Below, piece after piece: positions 34,737-44,596 of a stretch of 64,000 nucleotides of DNA. Position 1 is the first letter of the stretch; each line of letters opens with the position of its first letter. The notes beneath the pieces are model-generated. The model ran no database searches. It was not told the DNA's origin and was given only the letters and a program-made list of their open reading frames with translations. The position numbers were made by a program, and so were the translations under genes. Where the stretch lies: NCBI RefSeq assembly GCF_004005945.1, contig NZ_SACS01000011.1, positions 97,980 through 161,979 of the forward strand, in the 5' to 3' direction. Source of the DNA: Rheinheimera riviphila. Its GTDB lineage: Bacteria > Pseudomonadota > Gammaproteobacteria > Enterobacterales > Alteromonadaceae.

Positions 34737-35308
34737 CAGGCATGTCCTGCATCAGGGCTTAATTGCCACGACTGAATACCAAGGCGTTTGGTGGCGCCTT
34801 GCCATTTTTCAGCATGGCTTAAATCAAAAATAATCTGGTTATCAGCCGGGATCACCAACCACGAATTATCGGCAATTTCCTGCTCCAGTTGCCCGGCGCT
34901 CCAGCCGGCATAACCCAGCGCCAAAATGAATTTTTCCGGTGCATTAGCAGAAGTTAGCTGTTCCAGAATGTCTTTCGAGGTGGTGACCATCAAATCATCG
35001 GTCAGTCTTAAGCTACTGATAAAACCTTCTTTGGGCGTATGCAGTACAAAACCACGTTCATTTTGCACCGGACCACCGGCACAAACTCGCGCTTTAGCGG
35101 CAGCACAGTCTGCGTTATGGTCAATTTCCAGCTGCCGTAATAAGTCTGAGACATTAATCGACAGCGGGTGGTTAATGACAATGCCCATGGCACCATCGGT
35201 ATTGTGTTCGCAAATATAAGTCACGCTGCGCCCGAACAATGGGTCTTCCAGCGCAGGCATCGCGATCAGTAAATGGTTTTGCAAACTGGCCATGGTGCTA
35301 TCTGTCAT
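34736..35308 (-). CDS. yqgE: YqgE/AlgH family protein
   Basis: A 190-residue protein of the UPF0301 family (AlgH). It carries [24 protein letters not shown] at the N-terminus and GMAVNHPL-like [16 protein letters not shown], then [13 protein letters not shown]. The role is unclear; in Pseudomonas it affects alginate. The chosen ATG has GGAG seven bases away; the frame is open 33 codons further. Located between gshB and ruvX. Confidence 0.9.
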   Translation of the reverse strand: MTDSTMASLQNHLLIAMPALEDPLFGRSVTYICEHNTDGAMGIVINHPLSINVSDLLRQLEIDHNADCAAAKARVCAGGPVQNERGFVLHTPKEGFISSLRLTDDLMVTTSKDILEQLTSANAPEKFILALGYAGWSAGQLEQEIADNSWLVIPADNQIIFDLSHAEKWQGATKRLGIQSWQLSPDAGHA

Positions 35309-35321
35309 CGATGTCTCCAGT

Positions 35322-36278
35322 TCAGTTTGACTGCTGTTGAAGAAGCAGCTCAATTTGATCAAATAATAGTCCGGTAATGCTGATTGGAAAGGCCGCTTCA
35401 ATTTCACGGATACAAGTCGGGCTGGTGACGTTAATTTCAGTTAGCTTATCGCCAATGATATCCAGACCGACAAAAATCAACCCTTTGGCTTTTAACGCTG
35501 GCCCAACAGCCCGGGCAATAGCCCAATCCGATTCAGTTAACGCACGGGCTTCACCCCGGCCACCAGCCGCCAGATTACCGCGGGTTTCGCCGCTTGCCGG
35601 AATACGCGCCAGGCAATACGGCACCGGTTCGCCGTTGATCACCAGCACCCGTTTATCGCCGTCTTTAATTTCCGGGATGAATTTTTGCGCCATCGCATAA
35701 CGGCTGCCGTGTTCGGTCAGGGTTTCAATAATCACGCTGACGTTGGCGTCTTCCGGTTTTAAACGGAAAATGGAGGCGCCGCCCATGCCATCCAACGGCT
35801 TCAGAATAACGTCTTTCTCGGCCTGATAAAAAGCTTTCAGCCTGGCAGCGTCGCGGGTCACCAAGGTTTTTGGCGTATGCTGACTAAACCAGCTGGTATA
35901 AAGTTTTTCGTTGGCGTCACGCAAACTTTGTGGTTTGTTGACGATTAAAGTGCCTTCATCTTCCGCCCGCTCCAGAATGTAAGTCGCGTAGACAAATTCG
36001 GTATCAAACGGCGGATCTTTGCGCATCAAAATCACGTCAAGGTCGCTCAGCGCGATATCTTGCTGGCCATTAAACTCGTACCATTTGGCCGGATTTTGCT
36101 CGACTTGCAGCAATTTAGTACTGGCGCGCGCCTGGCCTTCCAGTAAATACAGATCGGCCATTTCCATATAATGCAGCTGATAACCACGTTTTTGCGCTTG
36201 CAGCAACATGGCAAAACTGGAATCTTTTTTGATATTAATGGACGAAATCGGGTCCATCACAATGCCTAACTTAATCAA
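35322..36278 (-). CDS. gshB: Glutathione synthetase GshB
   Basis: ATP-grasp ligase joining gamma-glutamylcysteine and glycine. It has 318 residues. Signatures are MDPISSINIKKDSSFAML at the N-terminus, RKDPPFDTEFVYATYILE, and LKPLDGMGGASIFR and GLDIIGDKLTEINVTSPTC in the ATP-binding part. It overlaps by proximity with yqgE (14 bases) and follows rsmE after 20 bases, forming rsmE-gshB-yqgE-ruvX. Confidence 0.96.
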   Translation of the reverse strand: MIKLGIVMDPISSINIKKDSSFAMLLQAQKRGYQLHYMEMADLYLLEGQARASTKLLQVEQNPAKWYEFNGQQDIALSDLDVILMRKDPPFDTEFVYATYILERAEDEGTLIVNKPQSLRDANEKLYTSWFSQHTPKTLVTRDAARLKAFYQAEKDVILKPLDGMGGASIFRLKPEDANVSVIIETLTEHGSRYAMAQKFIPEIKDGDKRVLVINGEPVPYCLARIPASGETRGNLAAGGRGEARALTESDWAIARAVGPALKAKGLIFVGLDIIGDKLTEINVTSPTCIREIEAAFPISITGLLFDQIELLLQQQSN

Positions 36279-36298
36279 ATTTCTGCTCCCGGACTGGC

Positions 36299-37027
36299 TT
36301 ATGCCAAATCACCCATCTGTAATTGCAAGGCGCTGATCGCGGTCAGCGCGGCGGTTTCGGTGCGAAGGACCCGTGGCCCAAGCTGTACTGCGACAAAGCC
36401 GGCACTGGTGGTAAGTTGTACTTCACGGTCGCTGAAGCCACCTTCAGGACCAATCACCAGCCGTACAGCGGTTACCGGCGTTAAGGTCTTAATGGTGTCT
36501 TTGGCCCACGGATCCAAGGTCAGTTTTAATTCTTCGGTCGGCTGGCCCAGCCATTTGTCGAGTTGAAGTGCCGGATGCACGGTCGGCACCACGCTGCGGC
36601 CACTTTGTTCACAAGCGCTGATGGCGATTTTTTGCCATTGTTCGGTGCGCTTTTGTAAGCGCTCGGCGTCGAGCTTCACGCCACAACGTTCGGTAAATAG
36701 CGGCGTGATTTCGGTCACACCCAGCTCAACGGCTTTTTGAATGGCAAAATCCATCCGATCGCCTCTGGAAATACCTTGTCCCAGATGAATTTTTAACGGT
36801 GATTCGACCGGATTTTCAAGTTTAGCGTTAATTTGCACCTGCACGGATTTTTTACCGGTCTCGGTGATGAGGGCCGGATAATCAAAACCGTCGCCATTAA
36901 ACAAGATTAACGCATCGCCGGACTGCATCCGCAGGACCCGGCCCACATGATTGGCAGGCTCGTCAGCGAGTGCAATGGATTGCTGTGGCGCTAAAGCACC
37001 AGGTTGATAAATTCTCGGGATCCGCAT
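36299..37027 (-). CDS. rsmE: 16S rRNA (U1498-N3) methyltransferase RsmE
   Basis: SPOUT-class methyltransferase. It has 242 residues: an N-terminal PUA-like domain (RIPRIYQPGAL, LRMQSGDALILFNGDG) and a C-terminal knotted domain ending in the SAM-binding LVIGPEGGFSDREVQ and LGPRVLRTETAALTAI, both diagnostic. Of two nearby start codons I chose the second Met, which begins MRIPR. It heads the gshB operon and is divergent from the ABC exporter. Confidence 0.95.
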   Translation of the reverse strand: MRIPRIYQPGALAPQQSIALADEPANHVGRVLRMQSGDALILFNGDGFDYPALITETGKKSVQVQINAKLENPVESPLKIHLGQGISRGDRMDFAIQKAVELGVTEITPLFTERCGVKLDAERLQKRTEQWQKIAISACEQSGRSVVPTVHPALQLDKWLGQPTEELKLTLDPWAKDTIKTLTPVTAVRLVIGPEGGFSDREVQLTTSAGFVAVQLGPRVLRTETAALTAISALQLQMGDLA

Positions 37028-37127
37028 CAACAAGTTTTCCGAAAAATAAAAGCGCTATGGTAGCAGGCGTTCCCGGACAAAGGTATAACATAGCGCATTG
37101 AATTCGCGGGTTAAGGTAGGAGTCTGG

Positions 37128-38009
37128 ATGAGTACGGTACTGGATGTGCGGGGTCTGACGAAAAAATATGCTGAGTTAGTCGCGGTGAACGGCATTAGTT
37201 TTAGTGTCAAACAGGGCAGTTGTTTTGGTTTGTTAGGGCCGAATGGTGCCGGTAAAACCACCACTATTGAAATGCTGGAAGGGTTGGTGCAACCGGATGC
37301 GGGCGAGATTTTTTACCACGGCAAGCCAGCCAGTCGTGCTGATTTTCAGCAACTTGGGGTGCAATTTCAGCAAACCGCGTTGCAGGATTATTTAACCGTG
37401 CATGAAACACTGAAACTGTTCGCGGCCTTTTACCCAAAACCAGCTGATTTGGCAGAGCTGATTCAACTTTGCGACCTCACCGAAATCCTCGACCGCGACC
37501 ACCGTAAATTATCCGGCGGCCAGCGTCAGCGGTTGTTACTGGCGTTGGCGTTGGTGAATGAGCCACAAATTATTTTCCTCGATGAACCCACTACGGGCCT
37601 CGATCCGCATGCGCGGCGCAATTTTTGGGCCTTGATTGAACAGGTCAAAGCGCAAGGCCGCACTGTCATTCTGACGACGCATTATATGGATGAAGCCGAA
37701 CAGCTGTGTGATCAAATTCTGATTATGGACAAGGGCAACATTATTGCACTCGATTCGCCGGAAGCGTTGCTGGCGCAGCATTTTTGCGGTGCGTTATTGC
37801 GGTTGCCGGATCAGGGGCAAGATCCAGAATTGCCTGATGATGCCAGCTGGAGTCGGGCGGGTGGTTATTTGCAAATTAATAGCCGTGATATCGAACAAAC
37901 CATCCGCTTGTTGCAGGCGCAACAATTTTCGCTGGAAGGTTTGTTTATTAAATCGGCCAATCTGGATGATTTGTTTTTAAAACTGACCGGTCACAGCCTG
38001 TCGGCGTAA
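37128..38009 (+). CDS. ABC exporter ATP-binding protein
   Basis: A 293-residue DrrA/CcmA-type ATPase for an ABC-2 exporter. Walker A GPNGAGKTT near 38, signature KLSGGQRQRLLLALAL, Walker B IIFLDEPTTGLDP, and the His loop in TTHYMDEAEQL. The C-terminal extension after 220 is typical of drug or lipid exporters. AGGAG lies six bases before the ATG. It is cotranscribed with the permease gene 12 bases downstream. Confidence 0.92.
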   Translation: MSTVLDVRGLTKKYAELVAVNGISFSVKQGSCFGLLGPNGAGKTTTIEMLEGLVQPDAGEIFYHGKPASRADFQQLGVQFQQTALQDYLTVHETLKLFAAFYPKPADLAELIQLCDLTEILDRDHRKLSGGQRQRLLLALALVNEPQIIFLDEPTTGLDPHARRNFWALIEQVKAQGRTVILTTHYMDEAEQLCDQILIMDKGNIIALDSPEALLAQHFCGALLRLPDQGQDPELPDDASWSRAGGYLQINSRDIEQTIRLLQAQQFSLEGLFIKSANLDDLFLKLTGHSLSA

Positions 38010-38021
38010 GGAAATAATCGA

Positions 38022-39041
38022 ATGAATTTAAAACGTTTTCTAGCAGTGTTTAAGGCGCGCAATTTAGAGTTCTGGCGCGACAAATCCTCCTTGGCCTGGA
38101 ATTTTATCTTTCCGGTGTTGCTGGTGGCCGGGTTTGCGGTGGTGTTTGGCAATGGCAATAAAGCTGAATTTAAAATCGGCGTGCTGCAAGAGGCTGCAAC
38201 CATTGATGTAACAACACATCCGTTTTTGCAAACCCGCTACCTGGAATTTGTGCCTTACGCCCAAAACGATGTTGCCCTAAAAAAGCTGCAACACCATCAA
38301 CTGGATTTGCTGGTTGATTTGAAGGCGAAGCAATATTGGCTTAATGACAGTTCGGCCAAAGGTTATCTGGCGGAAAAGCTGTTTTTGCAATTAGAACCTA
38401 CAGCGGTAAAAGCCACGGTGACAGGACGGCAAATCCGTTATGTCGATTGGGCACTGCCGGGCATTCTGGGCATGAACATGATGTTCTCCTGTTTGTTCGG
38501 CGTTGGCTATGTATTGGTGCGTTATCGGAAAAACTCGGTGCTAAAACGGCTGCAAGCGACGCCTTTAACCGCGCTGGAATTTATCAGTGCTCAGGTGTTA
38601 TCCCGCCTTGGCATTGTACTGTTTATCGCTGGCAGTATTTATCTGGGCTGCGATTTACTGTTCGATTTTGTGATGCTCGGCAGTTACGTCGATTTATTGC
38701 TGGTGACCATTCTTGGCGCCATGGCGATGATTTCACTCGGTTTACTCATCGCCAGCCGCTCGCGCTCAGAAGAGCTGACCGGAGGATTGCTGAATATGGC
38801 GAGCTGGCCGATGATGATTTTATCCGGCGTCTGGTTTAGCTTAGAGGGCGCGCCCAAAGCGGTGCAATGGTTTGCCGATATTTTGCCATTGACCCATTTG
38901 GTGGCTGCCGCGAGAGCCATTATGACCGATGGTGCGACTTTGTCGCAGCTGACTTATCCGCTGTCGGTGATGGTAGGAATGATTGTGGTGTTTTTGTCAG
39001 TGGCGGCGATGTTGTTCCGCTGGCAGGGTGATGGGCGGTAG
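38022..39041 (+). CDS. ABC-2 type exporter permease
   Basis: A 339-residue membrane protein of the ABC-2 family. N-terminal helix about 29-47 (SSLAWNFIFPVLLVAGFAVVFG), a periplasmic loop to about 145, and then five helices beginning WALPGILGMNMMFSCLFGVGYVLVRYRKN, with the conserved GGLLNMASWPMMILSGVWFSLEGAP region near 265. It pairs with the upstream ATPase; the substrate is unknown. Confidence 0.9.
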   Translation: MNLKRFLAVFKARNLEFWRDKSSLAWNFIFPVLLVAGFAVVFGNGNKAEFKIGVLQEAATIDVTTHPFLQTRYLEFVPYAQNDVALKKLQHHQLDLLVDLKAKQYWLNDSSAKGYLAEKLFLQLEPTAVKATVTGRQIRYVDWALPGILGMNMMFSCLFGVGYVLVRYRKNSVLKRLQATPLTALEFISAQVLSRLGIVLFIAGSIYLGCDLLFDFVMLGSYVDLLLVTILGAMAMISLGLLIASRSRSEELTGGLLNMASWPMMILSGVWFSLEGAPKAVQWFADILPLTHLVAAARAIMTDGATLSQLTYPLSVMVGMIVVFLSVAAMLFRWQGDGR

Positions 39042-39056
39042 CTTCTTATTTGAAAT

Positions 39057-39084
39057 GAAGAAGGCGCCGTTTGGCGCCTTCTTC
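39057..39084. terminator. 12-bp hairpin between convergent genes, bidirectional terminator
   Basis: GAAGAAGGCGCC and GGCGCCTTCTTC form a perfect 12-bp stem around a GTTT loop, midway between the ABC permease and AbgT stops. It lacks a long T-run; the A/T-rich stem base may substitute. Confidence 0.7.
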
Positions 39085-39099
39085 AGCAGACAAACCCTG

Positions 39100-40680
39100 T
39101 TATGGCAAGGCTGGGAAGGTATAGCTCGAACCAATCCCCAGTGGTAAACCCAGTGACCAATACAATAAAAGGAAACAGGTCCAGACCACAATAAAGGACA
39201 CTGAAAACGGCAACATCAGTGCAATCAGGCTGCCGATGCCAGTTGATTTCACATACTTCTGGCAGAACACCACAATCAGCGGAAAGTACGGCATCAAAGG
39301 GGTGATGATATTGGTCGATGAATCACCAACCCGATAAGCCGCCTGCGTGAAATCCGGGGATACACCGAGTTCCATCAGCATCGGCACCATCACTGCGCCA
39401 ATCAACGCCCATTTGGCGGAGGCGGAACCGACCAATAAATTCACTGTGGCAGTGAGCAATATAATGCCAATCAGCGTCACGCCCATCGGCAATGCCATTT
39501 CTTTTAAGGCACCGGCGCCTTTAATCGCAAACAAAGCGCCTAAGTTCGATTGGCCAAAGGCATAAATAAACTGCGCGCAGAAAAACGCCATCACGATGTA
39601 ATAACCCATGCCACTCATCGCTTTACTCATGCCTTGCACCACATCACGATGCGTTTTCACGGTACCGGCGGCATAGCCATACACCACACCTGGGATCAGG
39701 AACAGGATAAAAATCAGCCCAACAATCGACTGCATCAGATTGGCGGTGCTGTGGGTCAGACTGCCGTCGGTGCCGCGCCAGGCTGAGGTTTCCGGATAAG
39801 CGGTTGCCGCCAGCGCAGCAACGCTGATTAAAATGGATAACATGGCAAAACGTAAACCACGACGCTCTTCAGGCTTCAGTGCATCCATGGTTGGCAAGGT
39901 TGCCGGGTCGCCATCAACCTGGGTTTGTTTTAAGCGCGGCTCAATCACTTTGTCGGTTAAAAACCAGCCAACCAGAATGATCACAAACGCCGAGGCAGAG
40001 GTAAAATAGAAGTTATTCAACGGGTTAATTAACATTTCAGCGGCAGCAGGGTGCGAAGATAACCGCGCTGAAGCCTGGGTTAAACCGGCCAGCATTGGAT
40101 CCAGACTGCTTGGAATAAACAATGAGCAGGAAAAACCACCCGAAACACCGGCAAATGCAGCCGCGATACCGGCCAGTGGATGACGACCAGCAGCATAGAA
40201 AATAACGGCACCCAGCGGGATCACCAGCACATAACCGGCATCAACCGCGACATGGCTTAAAATACCGACGGCAATCAACACCGGCGTCAGCAGAACTTTT
40301 GGGGTGACCGACAAAATTGAACGTAAACCGGCATTGATAAAACCAGTGTATTCGGCAACACCAAGGCCCAGCATGGCAACCAGCACCACACCTAGTGGCG
40401 GGAAAGTCACAAAGGTATTGACCATCTTGGCCATAAATGCGGCAAAGGAACTGCCGTCAAGTAAGTTGACAATTTGAATTGGCTGGCCGGAACGTGGGTC
40501 AATTTCGGTAAAAACCATATCCGACAAAGCCCAGGAAATCACCCAGACAGCGACCATAAAGAGTGCGAATAATACCGCAGGATCAGGCAGTTTATTCCCG
40601 ACCCGTTCAATCGCGTTCAGGCTGCGATTAAGCCAGCCTTGTTTCACAGGCACGCCTGAAGTTGGAGTTGCTGCAGTCAT
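39100..40680 (-). CDS. AbgT family transporter
   Basis: A 526-residue inner-membrane transporter of the AbgT/MtrF/YdaH family, which import p-aminobenzoyl-glutamate or export sulfonamides. It has many hydrophobic helices and the family's NAERVGNKLPDPAVLF-like start (ERVGNKLPDPAVLFALFM), AGVSGGFSCSLFIPSSLDPMLAGLTQ and GVSPDFTQAAYRVGDSSTNIITPLMPYFPL in the second half. It lies downstream of metK on the same strand, but after a terminator. Substrate unknown. Confidence 0.92.
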   Translation of the reverse strand: MTAATPTSGVPVKQGWLNRSLNAIERVGNKLPDPAVLFALFMVAVWVISWALSDMVFTEIDPRSGQPIQIVNLLDGSSFAAFMAKMVNTFVTFPPLGVVLVAMLGLGVAEYTGFINAGLRSILSVTPKVLLTPVLIAVGILSHVAVDAGYVLVIPLGAVIFYAAGRHPLAGIAAAFAGVSGGFSCSLFIPSSLDPMLAGLTQASARLSSHPAAAEMLINPLNNFYFTSASAFVIILVGWFLTDKVIEPRLKQTQVDGDPATLPTMDALKPEERRGLRFAMLSILISVAALAATAYPETSAWRGTDGSLTHSTANLMQSIVGLIFILFLIPGVVYGYAAGTVKTHRDVVQGMSKAMSGMGYYIVMAFFCAQFIYAFGQSNLGALFAIKGAGALKEMALPMGVTLIGIILLTATVNLLVGSASAKWALIGAVMVPMLMELGVSPDFTQAAYRVGDSSTNIITPLMPYFPLIVVFCQKYVKSTGIGSLIALMLPFSVSFIVVWTCFLLLYWSLGLPLGIGSSYTFPALP

Positions 40681-40797
40681 ATTTTTTCCTTGTTAGCGTT
40701 GCTGCATTGGAGGTATTGGAACTAGTTATAAAAACATCTGCGGCGGATAGCAATAAAAAACTACCAATTGTAAATAGATTGTATTTATTAGCAGGCA

Positions 40798-40822
40798 AGA
40801 AAAAGGAGAGCCGCAGCTCTCC
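40798..40822 (-). terminator. Rho-independent terminator of metK
   Basis: GGAGAGC-TGCG-GCTCTCC stem-loop with a T-rich tail (TTTTTCTT) on the minus strand, about 20 bases after the metK stop. Confidence 0.88.
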
Positions 40823-40842
40823 ATCATTCAATGCGAAAAAAC

Positions 40843-41994
40843 TTACAAACCAGCGTCAGCGCGCAGAATGTCAGCTTTATTGGTTTGTTCCCACGGGAAC
40901 TCGTTGCGGCCGAAGTGACCGTAAGCGGCAGTCGCGCGGTAGATTGGACGTTCCAGATCCAGCATTTCAATCAGGCCGTATGGGCGCAGGTCAAAATGAC
41001 GGCGGATTAAGGCAATTAATTGATCTTCAGTCAGTTTGCTGGTGCCGAAAGTTTCAACGCTGATAGAAGTAGGCTCGGCTACACCGATGGCGTAAGACAC
41101 CTGAATTTCGCAGCGCGCAGCCAGGCCAGCAGCGACGATGTTTTTCGCGACATACCGGGCAGCGTAAGCGGCTGAACGGTCAACTTTTGATGGATCTTTA
41201 CCAGAGAAAGCACCACCACCGTGACGTGCCATGCCGCCGTAGCTATCGACGATAATTTTACGGCCAGTCAGACCACAGTCGCCCATTGGGCCACCAATCA
41301 CAAAACGACCGGTCGGGTTAATAAAAAACTTGGTGTTGCTGGTTAACCATTCGGCTGGCAGCACGGGCTTGATGATGTGTTCCATCACGGCTTCGCGCAG
41401 GTCTGGCGTTGAAATGGTGTCGCAGTGCTGGGTTGATAACACTACGGCATCGATGCCGACTGGCTTGCCATCAACATAAATAAAGGACAACTGCGATTTC
41501 GCGTCCGGGCGTAACCACGGCAAGGTGCCGTCTTTGCGGACTTTCGCTTGTTGTTGCACCAGACGGTGCGAATAAGTAATAGGGGCTGGCATTAATACGT
41601 CAGTTTCATTGCTGGCGTAACCAAACATTAAACCTTGGTCACCGGCGCCTTGGTCACGTGGATCTTTTTTATCAACACCTTGATTAATATCAGGAGATTG
41701 TTTACCGATGGCGTTTAAAATTGCACAGGAATTGGCATCAAAGCCCATATCAGAATGAACATAACCAATTTCACGGACGGTGGCACGGGTTAATTCTTCA
41801 ATGTCGACCCAGGCAGACGTGGTGATTTCACCGCCGACCAGCACCATACCGGTTTTGACGAAAGTTTCGCAGGCGACACGGGCTTTTGGATCTTGTTCCA
41901 AAATGGCATCCAATACCGCATCAGAGATTTGGTCAGCGATTTTATCCGGATGTCCTTCAGAAACAGATTCAGAGGTAAAAATGTGTTGGGCCAT
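40843..41994 (-). CDS. metK: S-adenosylmethionine synthetase MetK
   Basis: Makes SAM from methionine and ATP. It has 383 residues. It opens [22 protein letters not shown] with the ATP-binding His15-region, [15 protein letters not shown] is the hexapeptide P-loop-like motif near 118, and [27 protein letters not shown] is the second signature. A homotetramer in E. coli. A GGAACT box precedes the start. Confidence 0.97.
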   Translation of the reverse strand: MAQHIFTSESVSEGHPDKIADQISDAVLDAILEQDPKARVACETFVKTGMVLVGGEITTSAWVDIEELTRATVREIGYVHSDMGFDANSCAILNAIGKQSPDINQGVDKKDPRDQGAGDQGLMFGYASNETDVLMPAPITYSHRLVQQQAKVRKDGTLPWLRPDAKSQLSFIYVDGKPVGIDAVVLSTQHCDTISTPDLREAVMEHIIKPVLPAEWLTSNTKFFINPTGRFVIGGPMGDCGLTGRKIIVDSYGGMARHGGGAFSGKDPSKVDRSAAYAARYVAKNIVAAGLAARCEIQVSYAIGVAEPTSISVETFGTSKLTEDQLIALIRRHFDLRPYGLIEMLDLERPIYRATAAYGHFGRNEFPWEQTNKADILRADAGL

Positions 41995-42098
41995 GTAACG
42001 AGTTCCACAAGTTGGTTGTTGATGCGCCAGGCGCTGGAATTTTGGGCTGCGTATTCTATTGAAAGCGTTTTGCCTTGGCTAGTTTTTTCTGCCGCCCG

Positions 42099-42146
42099 GA
42101 CGTCTTTCATTCCGTCACTATACGCGCTATCGGCACATTGGATCAA
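42099..42146 (-). promoter_or_regulatory. Candidate metK promoter with a Met-box-like word
   Basis: On the minus strand, TTGATC (42141-42146) and TATAGT (42117-42122) are spaced by 18 bases. Just downstream lies AGACGTCC (42099-42106), seven of eight bases of the MetJ operator consensus AGACGTCT. Only one good box is present, whereas MetJ normally needs two or more, so repression by MetJ is uncertain. Confidence 0.4.
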
Positions 42147-42179
42147 AACTTTGACTTTATTCAACAACGGCACGGTGTC

Positions 42180-42214
42180 TTTTTTAGCAGAAAAAACGGC
42201 AACTGCTAAAAAAA
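42180..42214. repeat. AT-rich hairpin in the metK-tkt interval
   Basis: TTTTTTAGCAG and CTGCTAAAAAA pair as an 11-bp stem upstream of the metK promoter. Function unknown; it could terminate stray transcription from either side. Confidence 0.5.
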
Positions 42215-42341
42215 GGTGAGTCGCTTTTGAATATTATAATTTGCCATTGTGCCAACGCTCTGGGAAAATGCCCGCGAACTAATGCCACCATGTAAAAAAA
42301 TTCAGACGCGTCAATGAGCCGTCAGAGCTGCACCGCGTTTT

Positions 42342-42465
42342 CTTCCCAAAATCATTGAAGATGCGGGTAGGCGGCAACTGAACGAATCCCCAGGAGCATA
42401 GTAGTCCTATGTGACTGGGGTGAGTGAAGGCGGCCAACAACCCCGCATTTTCAAGGATGACGGGA
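42342..42465. repeat. ERIC (enterobacterial repetitive intergenic consensus) element
   Basis: A ~124-bp imperfect palindrome that matches ERIC from memory. Its centre reads GAATCCCCAGGAGCATAG, then CTATGTGACTGGGGTGAGTG, and GGCCAAC and TTTTCAAGGATGACGGG follow, with the mirrored ATCATTGAAGATGCGGG and GGCGGCAACTGAACG on the left. The stems CCCCAG/CTGGGG and CATAG/CTATG are intact. It lies directly upstream of tkt in its probable 5' leader. Confidence 0.88.
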
Positions 42466-42509
42466 CAACAAAATCTTTGGATAAAGATCTGACAGTAGCA
42501 GGAGTGATA

Positions 42510-44507
42510 ATGCCATCTCGTAAACAACTCGCCAACGCCGTCCGTGCCCTGAGCATGGATGCAGTACAAAAAGCCAAATCCGGTCACCCTGGTGCACCTA
42601 TGGGCATGGCGGATATCGCCGAAGTACTGTGGCGGGATTATCTGCAGCACAACCCACAAGACCCGTCCTGGCCAAATCGCGACCGGTTTATTCTCTCCAA
42701 CGGCCATGGCTCGATGCTGCTGTACTCCCTGTTGCATTTAACGGGTTACGACTTATCCATCGATGATTTAAAACAATTCCGCCAACTGCATTCCAGAACA
42801 CCAGGCCACCCTGAGTATGGTTATGCGCCGGGCGTTGAAACCACCACTGGCCCTTTAGGTCAGGGTATTACCAACGCAGTGGGGATGGCGATTGCTGAAA
42901 AAGCTTTAGCAGCTCAGTTCAACCGTCCTGGCCATGCCATTGTTGATCACCACACTTATACCTTTTTAGGTGATGGTTGCCTGATGGAGGGTATTTCTCA
43001 CGAAGCTTGTTCATTGGCCGGTACCTTGGGCCTGGGCAAACTTATCGCCTTCTGGGATGACAACGGCATTTCGATTGACGGTCATGTTGAAGGCTGGTTT
43101 ACCGACAATACGCCAATGCGTTTTGAATCTTATGGCTGGCACGTGGTCGCGAATGTCGATGGTCATGACGCCGAAGCAGTGCGGGCTGCGATTGACGAAG
43201 CGCGTTCTGTCACCGACAAACCAACGTTGATTTGCTGTAAAACCATTATCGGTTATGGCTCTCCGAACAAATCCGGCAGTCACGACTGCCATGGCGCGCC
43301 TTTGGGTGACGCTGAAATCGCCGCTACCCGCGAATTTTTACAATGGGGATCTGCTCCTTTTGAAATTCCGGCGGATATTTATCAGGAGTGGGATGGCAAA
43401 TCCAAAGGCGCTAAGGCTCAACAAGCCTGGCAACAACAGTTTGCTGCTTATGCCGCAGCTTACCCGGAATTGGCCAATGAATTAGCCCGCCGTGTGGCAG
43501 GTGACTTACCGGCTGACTGGCGCGAAAAATCTGATGCTTATATTGCGCAGTTACAAGCGACTCCAGCTACTATTGCCAGTCGCAAAGCGTCACAAAATGC
43601 CTTAAACGCTTTTGGTCCATTATTACCGGAATTTTTAGGCGGCTCTGCCGATTTGGCCGGCTCCAACCTGACCATTTGGTCGGGCAGCAAAGGCGTCAGC
43701 AATGAAGACGCAGCTGGCAACTATTTATACTACGGCGTCCGTGAATTCGGCATGTCAGCCATTATGAATGGTATCGCTCTGCACGGTGGTTTTATCCCGT
43801 ACGGCGCCACTTTCCTGATGTTTATGGAATATGCCCGTAACGCGGTGCGGATGGCTGCGCTGATGAAGCAACGGGTGATTTTTGTTTATACCCACGATTC
43901 CATCGGACTGGGCGAAGACGGCCCAACGCACCAACCGGTGGAACAGCTTGCGTCATTGCGGGTAACGCCAAATCTGATGAACTGGCGTCCTTGCGACCAG
44001 GTGGAATCAGCGGTGTCATGGCAAGCGGCGATTGAGCGCACAGACGGTCCAACTACCTTAATCTTCACCCGTCAGAACCTGGTGCAACAACCTCGTACTG
44101 CCGAGCAAGTCGCCAACATCCGCCGTGGTGGTTATGTGCTGGTTGATTGTGCCGGTACACCGGAATTGATTTTTATCGCCACCGGTTCAGAAGTAGAGTT
44201 GGCGGTACAGGCTGCAGCACAACTAACAGCCAAAGGTAAAAACGTTCGGGTGGTGTCAATCCCATCAACGGATGTGTTTGAAGCACAAGACGCCGCCTAT
44301 CGCGAAGCAGTATTACCAGCAGCAGTGACCAAACGTGTTGCGGTAGAAGCCGGTATTGTCGATTGCTGGTATAAATATGTTGGCCTGACTGGCAAAATTA
44401 TCGGCATGACCAGCTTTGGTGAATCGGCTCCGGCTGAACAGCTGTTTGAGTACTTTGGCATTACCACCGCCAAGGTACTGGCAGCTGCCGAAGAATTGCT
44501 AGGCTAA
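42510..44507 (+). CDS. tkt: Transketolase
   Basis: Thiamine-diphosphate enzyme moving two-carbon units between sugar phosphates in the pentose phosphate pathway. It has 665 residues. [25 protein letters not shown] at the N-terminus, the ThDP-binding [13 protein letters not shown] near 155, and [23 protein letters not shown] in the pyrimidine-binding domain are all diagnostic. The upstream frame is open, but this ATG has AGGAG five bases away. It heads tkt-epd-pgk-fba, though a terminator separates it from epd. Confidence 0.97.
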   Translation: MPSRKQLANAVRALSMDAVQKAKSGHPGAPMGMADIAEVLWRDYLQHNPQDPSWPNRDRFILSNGHGSMLLYSLLHLTGYDLSIDDLKQFRQLHSRTPGHPEYGYAPGVETTTGPLGQGITNAVGMAIAEKALAAQFNRPGHAIVDHHTYTFLGDGCLMEGISHEACSLAGTLGLGKLIAFWDDNGISIDGHVEGWFTDNTPMRFESYGWHVVANVDGHDAEAVRAAIDEARSVTDKPTLICCKTIIGYGSPNKSGSHDCHGAPLGDAEIAATREFLQWGSAPFEIPADIYQEWDGKSKGAKAQQAWQQQFAAYAAAYPELANELARRVAGDLPADWREKSDAYIAQLQATPATIASRKASQNALNAFGPLLPEFLGGSADLAGSNLTIWSGSKGVSNEDAAGNYLYYGVREFGMSAIMNGIALHGGFIPYGATFLMFMEYARNAVRMAALMKQRVIFVYTHDSIGLGEDGPTHQPVEQLASLRVTPNLMNWRPCDQVESAVSWQAAIERTDGPTTLIFTRQNLVQQPRTAEQVANIRRGGYVLVDCAGTPELIFIATGSEVELAVQAAAQLTAKGKNVRVVSIPSTDVFEAQDAAYREAVLPAAVTKRVAVEAGIVDCWYKYVGLTGKIIGMTSFGESAPAEQLFEYFGITTAKVLAAAEELLG

Positions 44508-44520
44508 TAGCGGGATCAGG

Positions 44521-44543
44521 AAAAGGGGCTTAGTGCCCCTTTT
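44521..44543 (+). terminator. Rho-independent terminator after tkt
   Basis: AAAAGGGGC-TTAGT-GCCCCTTTT stem-loop, ten or so bases past the tkt stop, running into a T-rich stretch. Confidence 0.9.
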
Positions 44544-44596
44544 GCTTAGTTAGATTTAAATCGTATTTCCTGACAAATGGATAACTTTAAACCCGT

